Positions 9,747 through 19,008 are shown, counted from the stretch's first letter. The stretch is DNA of 64,000 nt from UBA8389 sp942493385 (GCA_942493385.1 OW818699.1:1178001-1242000); one strand, 5' to 3'. Notes: generated by a model from the sequence alone, not told the origin. A program made the numbers and translations.

Positions 9747-9749
9747 GGA

Positions 9750-10313
9750 TTATCTTACGCGTTCTGCGTAAGAACCGTCGCGCGTATCAACTTTTATTTT
9801 TTCGCCTACTTCAATAAACAGCGGCACACGAACCGTAGCACCCGTTTCCAAAGTGGCAGGCTTCAACGTGTTGGTCGCCGTGTCACCACGAAGTCCAGGT
9901 TCGGTATAAGTTACTTCAAGGATGACGTGGGTCGGCATGTCCGCATAAAGCACCGTTTCCGATTCAGCATGCACGACCACTTCCAAATTGTCGCCTTCTT
10001 TCATGAATTCCACACCGTTGATGCAATCCTTATTGATGGAAATCTGTTCGTAAGTCTCATTGTTCATGAAGTTGCAGCCCATGTCGTCCTGATAGAGAAA
10101 CTGATACGGTCTGCGCTCGATGCGGACTTCCTCGATTCGGATGCCAGCATTGAACGTGCGATCCAATGTACGGCCTGTGACGACATTTTTCATTTTGGTA
10201 CGTACGAAAGCTGCGCCCTTGCCCGGTTTAACATGCAGGAATTCAGTTACGAAATAGTATTGTCCGTCTATGTCAAGGCACATGCCGTTGCGGATATCAC
10301 CTGTATTTGCCAT
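9750..10313 (-). CDS. efp: Elongation factor P
   Basis: 187 residues, normal EF-P length, starting at the ATG at 10313 (MANTGDIRNG); an in-frame upstream extension to 10376 is AT-rich leader and crosses the promoter. Three beta domains are expected: a KOW-like N-terminal domain with the HVKPGKGAAF loop (K32, equivalent to the modified lysine of EF-P), then two OB folds. EF-P binds ribosomes stalled at polyproline stretches and promotes peptide-bond formation. I saw no modification enzyme gene (EpmA/EpmB or YmfI types) in the window. Confidence 0.97.
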   Translation of the reverse strand: MANTGDIRNGMCLDIDGQYYFVTEFLHVKPGKGAAFVRTKMKNVVTGRTLDRTFNAGIRIEEVRIERRPYQFLYQDDMGCNFMNNETYEQISINKDCINGVEFMKEGDNLEVVVHAESETVLYADMPTHVILEVTYTEPGLRGDTATNTLKPATLETGATVRVPLFIEVGEKIKVDTRDGSYAERVR

Positions 10314-10361
10314 TTTATAATGTATTGATTTTAATTTGTTTTGCTGTTTTAAAAAGGTGTG

Positions 10362-10392
10362 CAAATATCGGAACAATCTCTAAAATACGCAA
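10362..10392 (-). promoter_or_regulatory. Predicted efp promoter
   Basis: On the minus strand a TTG (10390-10392) is followed after 20 nt by GATATTTG (10362-10369), a 7 of 8 match to the Bacteroides -7 consensus TAnnTTTG. It lies about 50 bp upstream of the efp start at 10313. Confidence 0.55.
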
Positions 10393-10438
10393 GTTTTTAC
10401 TAAATTCAGTCGCAGTTCGAAAAAAATGCACGGAAGGG

Positions 10439-10469
10439 TTGTGTATTGCCAAAAATAGTTCTACTTTTG
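10439..10469 (+). promoter_or_regulatory. Predicted rpmH promoter (Bacteroides type)
   Basis: TTG at 10439-10441, a 20-nt spacer, then TACTTTTG at 10462-10469, a full match to TAnnTTTG. It lies about 50 bp before the rpmH start and back to back with the efp promoter. Confidence 0.7.
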
Positions 10470-10519
10470 CAAGCCGAAAACGCACATATATACTAACAGA
10501 ACAATATACAATCAGTCTT

Positions 10520-10678
10520 ATGAAAAGGACCTTTCAACCCTCCAACAGAAAAAGAGCGAACAAACATGGTTTCCGCTCCAGAATGGCTTCCGCAAACGGT
10601 CGTCGCGTATTGGCTCACCGTCGTGCAAACGGTCGTAAAAAATTAACCGTTTCCGATGAAGAACGTCTGAGAGGTTAA
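10520..10678 (+). CDS. rpmH: 50S ribosomal protein L34
   Basis: 52 residues, very basic, starting MKRTFQPSNRKR and with the conserved HGFRSRMASANGRRVLA segment of L34, a component of the large ribosomal subunit. The ATG at 10520 is set by the family's invariant N-terminus. It is followed by an intrinsic terminator and is not next to rnpA or dnaA, unlike the classical arrangement. It is transcribed divergently from efp. Confidence 0.98.
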   Translation: MKRTFQPSNRKRANKHGFRSRMASANGRRVLAHRRANGRKKLTVSDEERLRG

Positions 10679-10703
10679 ACGAAACCCTTTGAAAAAACAA
10701 AAT

Positions 10704-10736
10704 AAAGTAAAGATCGCGAGGTCTTTACTTTTTTTG
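10704..10736 (+). terminator. Intrinsic terminator after rpmH
   Basis: A 10-bp inverted repeat, AAAGTAAAGA (10704-10713) and TCTTTACTTT (10722-10731), runs into a T-tract. It begins 25 bp after the rpmH stop. Confidence 0.85.
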
Positions 10737-10814
10737 TTTTAAGTCCAGTCGTTACTTGTTTTTTTAGTACTTTTGATTGTCCAAAAAAAAAGAGTTCCCC
10801 CAAATTTAGAAACT

Positions 10815-11630
10815 ATGAGATACGCTGTTAAACGCATCCTCAAACATGTTCTGATCTTCTCGTTGATCCTTGCAGCTCTTCTGGTTATAGTCACCTTATC
10901 CCTCAAGAGCTATACCCAGCACGATTCCGTCATCACCGTGCCTGACGTCACCACCCTGACCGTGGATGAGGCTTCGCCTTTCATCGAAAAGAAAGGTTTG
11001 CGCTACAAGATCGTTGACTCCATCCGTGTAGCCACAGCCAGACCTGGTGTCATTTTGGAGCAGAAACCTGTTCCCGGCGCCAGAGTAAAGCAGAACCGTT
11101 TCATCTTTCTCACCGTGAACGCGACTTCGGAGGAAAAAATAGTTTTCCCGGACGTCAAGGACTTTTCACAACGCCAAGCTGTCGCCACGCTCGAAGCCAA
11201 CGGCATACATGTCAGCAGCATCGAATTTATGCCTTCGGAATACCGGGACCTCGTACTTGGTGTCCGTTATCAGGGCAAAAACATCCCCGCTGGTTTCCGT
11301 CTCCCCAAGAACTCCTCCGTCACACTGGTGGTGGGACAAGGAGCTTCCGTCGGTGAAATCACTGTTCCCAGCCTGCACGGATGTTACATGCTGGAAGCCA
11401 ATGAAAGGGCGCATGCCAGCAGCCTGAACATCGGCAACATCTACTACGACGTGACACCGGTCAACTCCGATGCCGCCAAGAAATATAAGATTTACCGTCA
11501 AGTACCCATTACCGGCAGTTCGGTCGGTGTTGGCAAAAACATCGATGTATGGATGACCACCGATGAAAACATTTTGCAAGAACCGGACGAAGTGTTTATG
11601 CCGGAAGACACGATCGGCACCAATAATTAA
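10815..11630 (+). CDS. PASTA-domain membrane protein
   Basis: 271 residues from the ATG at 10815. An upstream in-frame TTG at 10773 is rejected because it overlaps a perfect -7 box (TACTTTTG, 10768-10775). A short cytoplasmic N-terminus and one membrane helix (about residues 12-34) precede three PASTA repeats (about 45-110, 112-185, 188-260). There is no kinase or transpeptidase domain, so this is a stand-alone PASTA protein, a type common in Bacteroidota. PASTA domains in other phyla bind peptidoglycan fragments, and the operon also contains ddl, which suggests a cell-wall link. Gene order PASTA-rluD-ddl-acyltransferase on one strand with gaps of 3-16 bp supports an operon. Confidence 0.9.
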   Translation: MRYAVKRILKHVLIFSLILAALLVIVTLSLKSYTQHDSVITVPDVTTLTVDEASPFIEKKGLRYKIVDSIRVATARPGVILEQKPVPGARVKQNRFIFLTVNATSEEKIVFPDVKDFSQRQAVATLEANGIHVSSIEFMPSEYRDLVLGVRYQGKNIPAGFRLPKNSSVTLVVGQGASVGEITVPSLHGCYMLEANERAHASSLNIGNIYYDVTPVNSDAAKKYKIYRQVPITGSSVGVGKNIDVWMTTDENILQEPDEVFMPEDTIGTNN

Positions 11631-11633
11631 ACC

Positions 11634-12740
11634 ATGCTTGAAGAATTGATTGACCTGACCGAAGACCCGGACGAAGTCGATTTCCTGGACGACGAACCGG
11701 ATGATGCGTCCGTCGGAACGGAAGTTGATGCGGATGGGCAGCTGTACGAACAGTACCGCTTTGTAGCCGACGCCGGGCAAACCTTGCTTCGCATCGACAA
11801 ATTTCTGGTCTGCCGCATCACCAAGCTTTCCCGCAACCGCATTCAAGATGCGGCCGATGCAGGATTCGTCCTTGTAAACGGCGTTCCAGTCAAATCGAAC
11901 TATCGGGTGAAACCTCTTGACATCGTCACGGTCATGGTTTCGCGACCGCCTGTCGATACCGAACTCATACCGGAAAACATTTCGATCGACATTCTGTACG
12001 AAGACGCTGATGTACTGGTGGTGAACAAGCCCGCCGGAATGGTGGTGCATCCAGGACATGGCAATTTCAGCGGTACCTTGGTGAACGCATTGGCTTGGCA
12101 TTTCAAAGAAAATCCAAAGTTTCCAACCGACGATCCTCGTCCCGGCCTGGTTCACCGCATCGACAAAAATACGTCAGGCTTGCTGGTCATCGCCAAGAAT
12201 CCCGAAGCCAAGGCGCATCTGGGCTGGCAGTTCTTTCACAAGACCACTCATCGGCTGTACACGGCTTTGGTATGGGGCACGCTTCCCGAAGCATCAGGCA
12301 CCATTACCGGCAACATTGGTCGCAATCCAAAAGACCGCCTCCAGATGAAAGTGTTCGAGGACGGCAGCGATGGTAAACATGCCGTGACCCATTACCGAGT
12401 ATTGGACAATATCGGGTATGTATCTTTGGTTGAATGCCAATTGGAAACTGGAAGGACCCATCAGATTCGTGCCCACATGAAGCACATCGGCCATCCCATT
12501 TTTAACGATTACCGCTACGGTGGAAACGAGATTTTAAAGGGCACTACCTTTACCAAATACAAGCAATTTGTCAAAAATTGTTTCGATATTTGTCCAAGGC
12601 AGGCCCTACACGCCAGAACCCTTGGATTCAAACATCCGGTGACCGGCGTAGATATGCTTTTCGAGTGTCCGATACCAGACGACATGACTGCTTTGATAGA
12701 AAAATGGAAAGGCTATGTGGCCTTTAGAGATATAGATTAA
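11634..12740 (+). CDS. rluD: RluD-type ribosomal large subunit pseudouridine synthase
   Basis: 368 residues. An acidic N-terminal tail (about 1-35) precedes an S4 RNA-binding domain (about 50-110) and the RsuA/RluA catalytic domain. The signature HRIDKNTSGLLV contains the catalytic D177. The family isomerises uridines of 23S rRNA helix 69 or related sites; assignment to RluD rather than RluC or RluB rests on the S4 domain plus overall form. It starts 3 bp after the PASTA gene stop. Confidence 0.92.
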   Translation: MLEELIDLTEDPDEVDFLDDEPDDASVGTEVDADGQLYEQYRFVADAGQTLLRIDKFLVCRITKLSRNRIQDAADAGFVLVNGVPVKSNYRVKPLDIVTVMVSRPPVDTELIPENISIDILYEDADVLVVNKPAGMVVHPGHGNFSGTLVNALAWHFKENPKFPTDDPRPGLVHRIDKNTSGLLVIAKNPEAKAHLGWQFFHKTTHRLYTALVWGTLPEASGTITGNIGRNPKDRLQMKVFEDGSDGKHAVTHYRVLDNIGYVSLVECQLETGRTHQIRAHMKHIGHPIFNDYRYGGNEILKGTTFTKYKQFVKNCFDICPRQALHARTLGFKHPVTGVDMLFECPIPDDMTALIEKWKGYVAFRDID

Positions 12741-12743
12741 ATC

Positions 12744-13718
12744 ATGGAATTACGTAAGATTGCCATCATCTGCGGAGGCGATTCCTCCGAAATGGAAATT
12801 TCCCTTAAAAGTGCCCAAGGGCTCAACTCGTTCATCAACCACGAATTGTATCGGGTCTGGATCGTTGTGATCCAATCCGGAAATTGGTATGTGCGCTTGG
12901 ACGACAAACGGACGGCAACCGTCGACAAAAACGATTTCAGTTTCAACCACGAAGGTCAGCGAACCAGGTTCGATTTTGCCTGGATCACCATACACGGCAC
13001 TCCCGGTGAGGACGGTCGTTTGCAAGGTTATTTCGACCTCATCGGTTTGCCCTACAGCTGTTGTGGCGTTCTAGCAGCCTCCGTCACCTTCAACAAGTTC
13101 GTCTGCAACCAGTTCCTGAAGGGCTTTGGAGTAAAGGTGGCCGAATCCGTATTGCTGCGTCGTGGGCAGACCATCAGCGAAGATCAGGTGGTGGAAACCG
13201 TCGGTTTGCCCTGCTTTATCAAGTGCAATGTGGGTGGTTCCAGTTTTGGTGTGACCAAAGTGAAATTGGTGACGGAAATCCAAACTGCCATCGACCGAGC
13301 TTTCGCCGAAGGTCCTGAAGTGATCATCGAAGCATTCATGAGCGGAACGGAAGTGACCTGTGGATGCTACAAGACCAAAAAAGGCGCACACCTGCTTCCT
13401 GTTACAGAAGTGGTGAGCGAAAATGAATTTTTTGATTTCGACGCCAAATACAAAGGACAGGTGCAGGAAATCACCCCTGCCCGGATACCCGAGAATTCCA
13501 GGGACCGAATTCAGTCAATAACCTCCCATATTTATGATATACTCGGTTGCAATGGTATCATCCGGGCTGACTACATCATCACCTCTGTGGGCATCATGTT
13601 GCTCGAGGTCAATACCACACCAGGCATGACCACCACTAGTTTCATACCTCAACAGGTTGCCGCCGCTGGAATGGTTATGGGCGATGTCATGGCTGAAATA
13701 ATTGAAGACAGTTTTTAA
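12744..13718 (+). CDS. ddl: D-alanine--D-alanine ligase
   Basis: 324 residues of ATP-grasp fold. The N-terminal CGGDSSEMEISLKSA, the WITIHGTPGEDGRLQGYFD segment, the KCNVGGSSFGVTKV loop and the C-terminal LLEVNTTPGMT with metal ligands are all typical of Ddl. It joins two D-alanines for the peptidoglycan stem peptide in the cytoplasm. Its start follows the rluD stop by 3 bp, so translation is likely coupled within the operon. Confidence 0.96.
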   Translation: MELRKIAIICGGDSSEMEISLKSAQGLNSFINHELYRVWIVVIQSGNWYVRLDDKRTATVDKNDFSFNHEGQRTRFDFAWITIHGTPGEDGRLQGYFDLIGLPYSCCGVLAASVTFNKFVCNQFLKGFGVKVAESVLLRRGQTISEDQVVETVGLPCFIKCNVGGSSFGVTKVKLVTEIQTAIDRAFAEGPEVIIEAFMSGTEVTCGCYKTKKGAHLLPVTEVVSENEFFDFDAKYKGQVQEITPARIPENSRDRIQSITSHIYDILGCNGIIRADYIITSVGIMLLEVNTTPGMTTTSFIPQQVAAAGMVMGDVMAEIIEDSF

Positions 13719-13734
13719 CTAAAAATATACTCCT

Positions 13735-14889
13735 ATGGAATCACAAAGATACGATGACATCCGCCCCTTCAGGGACGAAGAATTACCTGATGCAATTACC
13801 CGTTTGTTGCAGGATCCGATGTTCAATGCCATCATTCCTTTTGTGACATCCATCATTCCCGAGGAAAAGCTGAAAGCCGATTTGCGTGCGCTGAAATCGA
13901 TTCATGAGTTTCAGCACACCATCATCCATACCTTTGTTACTGGATTGGCTAAACGGACAACCGATGCCTTGGATTTATCCGGTTTCAAGTACTTGGACAA
14001 AACCAAGAACTACACCTATGTGACCAACCATAGGGACATTGTGTTGGATTCAGCCTTCCTGAACATTCTGATGATTGACAAGGGTATTGATACGTTCGAA
14101 ATCGCCATCGGTGACAACTTGCTGATGTTTCCCTGGATAAGCGACCTGGTGCGGATCAATAAAAGTTTTCTGGTAAAAAGGGGTTTGACAGTACGTCAAC
14201 AACTTGCCAGTTCGGTAGAGCTTTCCTCCTACATTTACAACCGTGTCGTGGACAGCAAAGTTTCAGTTTGGATGGCTCAACGGGAAGGTCGGGCAAAAGA
14301 CTCGGACGACCGCACGCAAGAAAGTGTCCTGAAGATGTTAAATTTGGGTGGAAGCGGTAGCGTTTTGGAAAATCTGGCATCTTTGAACATAGTACCGGTC
14401 ACCATTTCTTATGAGTACGATCCATGCGATTACCTCAAGGCCAAAGAAATGCAGCAGAAGCGGGACAATCCCGACTATAAAAAATCACAGCGGGAGGACC
14501 TTCTGAACATGAGGACGGGTATGACGGGATACAAAGGGCGAGTTTTTTATAAAATCAGTCCCTGCATCTCCAACGAACTTTTAAACATGGAGGGTGAAAT
14601 GCACAAAAACGAACTGTTTACCAAGATTGCCAGACTGATGGACAACCGGATTCACCGGAACTACCATTTGTACCCAGGCAATTACATCGCCACCGACATG
14701 CTCGATGGTTTGGACACCTTTGCCCATTGCTATTCGGTTAAGGAAAAGGAACAATTCGCCGTTTACCTCGAAAAGCAAATGGGAAAAATCGATCTTGAAG
14801 GAAAGGATGAGTCGTTCTTACGCAAGAGAATGCTGGAAATGTATTCCAATCCTTTGAAGAATAAATTGGAAGCGGACAAGAATCAATAA
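13735..14889 (+). CDS. Glycerolipid acyltransferase family protein (PlsC-like)
   Basis: 384 residues, cytoplasmic or membrane-associated. A PlsC-type acyltransferase core begins at VTNHRDIVLD (about 95-105), followed by an IGDNL stretch, FLVKRG and WMAQREGRAKDSDDRTQ, which match the substrate-binding blocks of the glycerophosphate acyltransferase superfamily. The usual HX4D spacing appears as HX5D (H99, D105), a variation I recall from Bacteroidota members of this group. A role in acylating lysophosphatidate or a similar lipid is inferred from the family only. It lies 16 bp after ddl in the same operon. Confidence 0.78.
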   Translation: MESQRYDDIRPFRDEELPDAITRLLQDPMFNAIIPFVTSIIPEEKLKADLRALKSIHEFQHTIIHTFVTGLAKRTTDALDLSGFKYLDKTKNYTYVTNHRDIVLDSAFLNILMIDKGIDTFEIAIGDNLLMFPWISDLVRINKSFLVKRGLTVRQQLASSVELSSYIYNRVVDSKVSVWMAQREGRAKDSDDRTQESVLKMLNLGGSGSVLENLASLNIVPVTISYEYDPCDYLKAKEMQQKRDNPDYKKSQREDLLNMRTGMTGYKGRVFYKISPCISNELLNMEGEMHKNELFTKIARLMDNRIHRNYHLYPGNYIATDMLDGLDTFAHCYSVKEKEQFAVYLEKQMGKIDLEGKDESFLRKRMLEMYSNPLKNKLEADKNQ

Positions 14890-14911
14890 ACTGTTAGTGA
14901 GCTTATTTAGA

Positions 14912-15673
14912 ATGAAAAAGTGGAGATTGGTTTTGGCAACAGCGCTGATGGCTATTGCCTTTTCGTCGTGTTTTAATCTGGAGGATGACACTACCTACGT
15001 GAACTATTATAAATGTATGGCGACGGTTACAACAGGTGGAGTCAATCCTGTTTTCGTTAAAGATAATGGCGTATCCGTCACGCTTGCTGAAGCTCAGCCA
15101 GCTGATACTTTCGCTGTCGGTGAGCGCTATTTCCTGCATTATATTTATGGGGACACAACCAATCATCCAGCCAATAGTTATCCAATCCTATTGTATAGGT
15201 ATGGCAAAACCATCATTAAGAATTTGGAGGTCCTGCCCAAAGATTCTACTGATTTATGGGAAAACCAGCCTGTAACGATTTCGGATATCTGGTACTCAGG
15301 GTACTATTGCAATTTTTTCTTCGCTTCGTATATGAGTATGGATACTCCAAATACCCTTGAACTGGTACGAATCATGGTAGGTGAAACTGCAACACCCACC
15401 GATACTGTTCCAAAATTGAACTTTGAACTGCGTCACAACGTGGCATCCATATCTCCTGCCTTTTATTTGTTACGATTTCTCAGTTTTAATCTGAGCAGCT
15501 TATCCACGGAATTTCCGAATGCCAAACGATTTGAAATCGACCTTCGTTGGAAGGAGTTGAATAGAGGCACGCTGTCCTTCCCAGGAATCTATACACCAAA
15601 TCAATTATACTCAGATTCGCCCTACTCATCTCCAAAAAGGAATCAAGCAGCATTTTCATTGACACCGCTCTAA
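14912..15673 (+). CDS. NigD-like lipoprotein
   Basis: 253 residues from the ATG at 14912 (a GTG at 14897 would add five residues before the signal). A lipoprotein signal ends in AFSSC, so the mature protein should be anchored at Cys. The rest is a beta-rich domain with an EAQPADTFAVGERYFLHY segment and a C-terminal region with NFELRHN, resembling the NigD/NigD-like family of Bacteroides lipoproteins, whose function is not established. It follows the acyltransferase by 22 bp and precedes a related gene by 5 bp. Confidence 0.65.
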   Translation: MKKWRLVLATALMAIAFSSCFNLEDDTTYVNYYKCMATVTTGGVNPVFVKDNGVSVTLAEAQPADTFAVGERYFLHYIYGDTTNHPANSYPILLYRYGKTIIKNLEVLPKDSTDLWENQPVTISDIWYSGYYCNFFFASYMSMDTPNTLELVRIMVGETATPTDTVPKLNFELRHNVASISPAFYLLRFLSFNLSSLSTEFPNAKRFEIDLRWKELNRGTLSFPGIYTPNQLYSDSPYSSPKRNQAAFSLTPL

Positions 15674-15678
15674 TCAAA

Positions 15679-16353
15679 ATGTGCCGTATGTTCAAACTCA
15701 ACTGCTTTTCACTTGTATTGGTACTGGCAATAATGACCACCCCGTCTTGCTCCGATCAATACATGGGCAACTACACCGCTTTTGAAAGCGCGTGGTGTGT
15801 GGTTCAGGGGAAGGGCAATCAGATGGCTTTTTTTACGGACGACAAAGACATCCTCAAGCCGTCTGAATCGCTTGACAGCACTCGTTTCAAAGCAGGCGAC
15901 CGTTATCGGCTTTTTTTCGTATACCTAGGTAATCAAGGCTCCTATTCCTCATCAAGTGCCAAGCTGGTGGAAATTGAAAATCTTCAGCCGGTTTATGTGG
16001 CTGACGCTTTGTTGCGCAGCCGCTTCACCGGCACAGTGAATGATCCAGTCTGGCTCAACGACAAACCTTTTTTCGGTGGCGGATACCTAAATTTTGATTT
16101 TCAGTTTCATTCGTCCGATTCAGGAATCAAACATGGTATTCACCTCTTGCAGGATTCGTTGGTCAATCGAAAGATTTATTTGAGCTTCGGTCACGATAAC
16201 AATGGAGATGACTCCAATAAGCAAGCTTCCGCACTGGCATCTTTTCCGACTAAGAGTTTAAATCAAGCTTCGAATGCGGACAGCCTCATTATCAAGTGGC
16301 GTGAAGAAAACGGCAATAATTCGTACCGTATTGCATTAAAAGATACCTTGTAG
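15679..16353 (+). CDS. Second NigD-like lipoprotein
   Basis: 224 residues with a lipobox TPSC after a hydrophobic signal. The layout parallels the preceding gene: a VQGKGNQMAFFTDDKDILKPSES block, then FKAGDRYRLFFVYLGN, which aligns with the GERYFLHYIYGD block of its neighbour, and an IHLLQD...IYLSFGH C-terminal segment. The two are probably diverged tandem duplicates. The stop lies 3 bp from the stop of the convergent permease gene. Function unknown. Confidence 0.65.
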   Translation: MCRMFKLNCFSLVLVLAIMTTPSCSDQYMGNYTAFESAWCVVQGKGNQMAFFTDDKDILKPSESLDSTRFKAGDRYRLFFVYLGNQGSYSSSSAKLVEIENLQPVYVADALLRSRFTGTVNDPVWLNDKPFFGGGYLNFDFQFHSSDSGIKHGIHLLQDSLVNRKIYLSFGHDNNGDDSNKQASALASFPTKSLNQASNADSLIIKWREENGNNSYRIALKDTL

Positions 16354-16356
16354 TTT

Positions 16357-17499
16357 TTAAGGGTCTTGTGTTTTGTCATCCCTTTCATCGAAAGGCATTG
16401 ACACCAGGTGCTCAATAACTTCCTGATCGATGATGAACCGACCATAATAAGAGATGATCAATGTGGTCATCGGTAAGGCAATGATCATGCCGACCACTCC
16501 GAATAGAGAACCCCAAATGGACAATGATAAAAGTATGATGGCAGGATGCAGACCCATTGCCTTGCCGAGAATTTTCGGATTCAGGAACAGCTCTATAACC
16601 ACTTGCATCACTGCGAAAACTGCCAGAACGGACATTGTCACCCAGAAAAAGGACTGATTGTATTCTGCAGCTTTGATGGCGGCCAACATGATGGCAGGAA
16701 CCAAAGCCAATGCCTGAAGGTATGGAACCAAATGCATGAAGCCTACCAAGATGCCTAGCACAATGCCCAAGGGCAAACCGATGATGCTAAACCCTACCGC
16801 ATACAGGATGCCTACGATCAGCGAAATCAACCCTTGACCGCGAAAATAGTGGTTCATGCCAACTTTCAAGTCTTCCCCAACTTGAAGTACAAAAGGTCTG
16901 TAATTTTTCGGTATCAGGTCAATCCAGCTTTCAGTGATTTTCTCGTAGTCCTTCAGGATGAAAATAAGGTATAGCAAGACGACAAACACCACAAAAATGT
17001 TCAATAGGATGCTGGATGCACCGGATAAGACATCCCATAACCTGGGCAGCACCGATTGCACAAAACCTTCCAAGTTGTCAAAGTTCAGGTGGCTTTGGAT
17101 GTCAATGGTTTTGAGAAAATTTTGTATGGTTTCCGTTAATTGCGGTGGAAGCGTCCAACCTTGCTGAGGGCTATTGAGGAATTCGCCGATGAGGATTCCT
17201 GCTCGTTGGGATTGTTCAATGATGGGAGGAATGAGAAAATAAACGGCAGCCGACAGAACCCCGAAAACCGTAGTCAGCGTAGCAATGATGGAAGGCACTC
17301 TGTATTTGAAATGCAGTTTATACTGGAAGAAGCGTAGGAGCGGATACATCAGGTATGCCAGCAACCACGCGATGAGAAAAGGCAGCAATACATCGCTCAA
17401 GCGATTAACCAGCATTCCTGCAGCTACCAAAAGGAGGATTCCGATGATGATGCGAACAACGCGATCCAAGGTAAAAGGTTTCGTAGTACGAGCGTTCAT
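16357..17499 (-). CDS. AI-2E family transporter (PerM/YdiK type)
   Basis: 380 residues from the ATG at 17499. An upstream in-frame ATG at 17550 is less likely because a TATATTTG -7 box on the minus strand (17517-17524) lies between them. About seven to eight hydrophobic segments are visible, with the family's central amphipathic region and motifs such as GQGLISLIVGILYAVGF and LGIVLGILVGFMHLVPYL. Members have been reported to export autoinducer-2 or to act as cation antiporters; the substrate of this one is unknown. Confidence 0.88.
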   Translation of the reverse strand: MNARTTKPFTLDRVVRIIIGILLLVAAGMLVNRLSDVLLPFLIAWLLAYLMYPLLRFFQYKLHFKYRVPSIIATLTTVFGVLSAAVYFLIPPIIEQSQRAGILIGEFLNSPQQGWTLPPQLTETIQNFLKTIDIQSHLNFDNLEGFVQSVLPRLWDVLSGASSILLNIFVVFVVLLYLIFILKDYEKITESWIDLIPKNYRPFVLQVGEDLKVGMNHYFRGQGLISLIVGILYAVGFSIIGLPLGIVLGILVGFMHLVPYLQALALVPAIMLAAIKAAEYNQSFFWVTMSVLAVFAVMQVVIELFLNPKILGKAMGLHPAIILLSLSIWGSLFGVVGMIIALPMTTLIISYYGRFIIDQEVIEHLVSMPFDERDDKTQDP

Positions 17500-17590
17500 G
17501 GTGGTCAATTTTTTTACAAATATATCTAAAAACACCATTGAACGATACATGGAAAGGCATCGTCGGTTATCTTTGTGAAAAAATTGGGGT

Positions 17591-18991
17591 GTGAGAATAC
17601 TGGGTGTACTACTTTTATTAGGTGTTTCATTGACGGCTATCGCTCAGAACACTGCCGTTTTTCGATCGAAGTCGTACGAACATGCTTCCATCAGCATCTG
17701 TGTCGTCGACCTGAATTCGTCCAAGGTGATTGCCCAAGTGAATCAGAAACAAAGTGTGACGCCAGCTTCTGTCCTCAAAATGCTCACCACAGGTGCCGCA
17801 TTGGAGTTGCTCGGGCCGGATTTCAAGTTTGAAACCAAACTGTTGACTTCGGGCACTTTGGAGAATAATCAACTGACGGGTGATCTATGGATTCAGGGTG
17901 GGGGAGACCCCAGTCTGGGCTCTCGGCAAGTTCCTGGTAATCCGGAGGCTTTTCTGACAGATTGGGTGAACGCCATCCGTAAAGCCGGCATCCATCGCAT
18001 TAAAGGCCGAATTTTGGTAGACGCCACAGCCTTCGACGACGAGGGCGTATCTCCCTATTGGCTTTGGGAAGACATCGGAAATTATTACGCCACCGGGATT
18101 TATGGCTTGAACGTTTTTGACAACAGTTTCAAGTTGGAATTGAAATCAGGAAGCGCCGGCACCAAACCAGAAATGGTTGGTATGACACCTTATATATTGG
18201 GGTTATCCATCGAGAACCACTTACTCGCCGCCAACAACGATCAGGACAGCGCCTATTTATATGGTGCACCCTATCAGTACGAAATGCGCCTCTTCGGAAC
18301 GATGCCTGCCAACCGCAACAGTTTTACCATTCGGGGTCAACTGCCCGACCCTTCCACTTACTTGGCCAGCCGTTTCAAGGAAGAACTCACTAAAGCCGGC
18401 ATCACGGTGGATGGTGAAGCGCTATCAACCAGATTGCTGACAGACAAACCAAGTAGTAATAGCACAACTGTTTGCCGAACCAAATCCGTTCCATTGTCGC
18501 AGATCATCCGCATCATTCACGAAAAGAGCGACAATTTCTATACCGAATGCCTGCTTCGCCAATTGGCACGAACAACAACCAACAAACCCGGCAGTGCTAG
18601 AGAAGGCATTCGGGTAGTCAAGACATTCTGGCAAAAGAAAGGTTTGGATCCGAGTGCACTCTCCATGTACGATGCATGCGGTCTTTCTCCCAACGACCGA
18701 ATCTCTGCAGAACTGTTGGCGCGAGTCCTGTCCTTAATGGCCTCCAATACTGAATTCGAACAATCCTTACCCCTTGCAGGCGTGGAAGGCACCGTCTCCG
18801 GATTTCTCAAAGGAACGCCGCTCGAAGGCAAGCTCCGACTTAAAAGCGGATCCAATCAGGTGGTGAATTCATATGCCGGATATTACCGCAAAAACGACAA
18901 GAATTATGCAGTCGTCCTGATGGTCAACTATGCCAATGCCAGTCGGTTTCAAATTCGTAAGGATATGGAAACTTTTTTGTTGTCACTGTAA
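17591..18991 (+). CDS. dacB: D-alanyl-D-alanine carboxypeptidase/endopeptidase (PBP4, family S13)
   Basis: 466 residues from a GTG start at 17591, with a signal peptide ending near AIAQ. Penicillin-binding motifs are S60-V-L-K63 (in TPASVLKML), SDN near residue 313 and KSG near residue 417. A long insertion between the first and second motifs is typical of the S13 family. The enzyme trims or cuts peptidoglycan cross-links in the periplasm. A TATCTTTG box at 17567-17574 may be its -7 promoter element. The rsmI promoter overlaps the 3' end of this gene. Confidence 0.93.
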   Translation: MRILGVLLLLGVSLTAIAQNTAVFRSKSYEHASISICVVDLNSSKVIAQVNQKQSVTPASVLKMLTTGAALELLGPDFKFETKLLTSGTLENNQLTGDLWIQGGGDPSLGSRQVPGNPEAFLTDWVNAIRKAGIHRIKGRILVDATAFDDEGVSPYWLWEDIGNYYATGIYGLNVFDNSFKLELKSGSAGTKPEMVGMTPYILGLSIENHLLAANNDQDSAYLYGAPYQYEMRLFGTMPANRNSFTIRGQLPDPSTYLASRFKEELTKAGITVDGEALSTRLLTDKPSSNSTTVCRTKSVPLSQIIRIIHEKSDNFYTECLLRQLARTTTNKPGSAREGIRVVKTFWQKKGLDPSALSMYDACGLSPNDRISAELLARVLSLMASNTEFEQSLPLAGVEGTVSGFLKGTPLEGKLRLKSGSNQVVNSYAGYYRKNDKNYAVVLMVNYANASRFQIRKDMETFLLSL

Positions 18992-19008
18992 ATTTTTTCG
19001 TAAATTTG
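18977..19008 (+). promoter_or_regulatory. Predicted rsmI promoter inside the dacB 3' end
   Basis: TTG at 18977-18979 and TAAATTTG at 19001-19008 are separated by 21 nt, matching the Bacteroides consensus. The -33 element lies in the last codons of dacB and the start of rsmI is 35 bp downstream. Confidence 0.65.

Noticed and set aside
11166..12155. Minus-strand open frame of 329 codons
   Set aside because: It lies opposite the PASTA and rluD genes, has no family features and crosses both; shadow frame.
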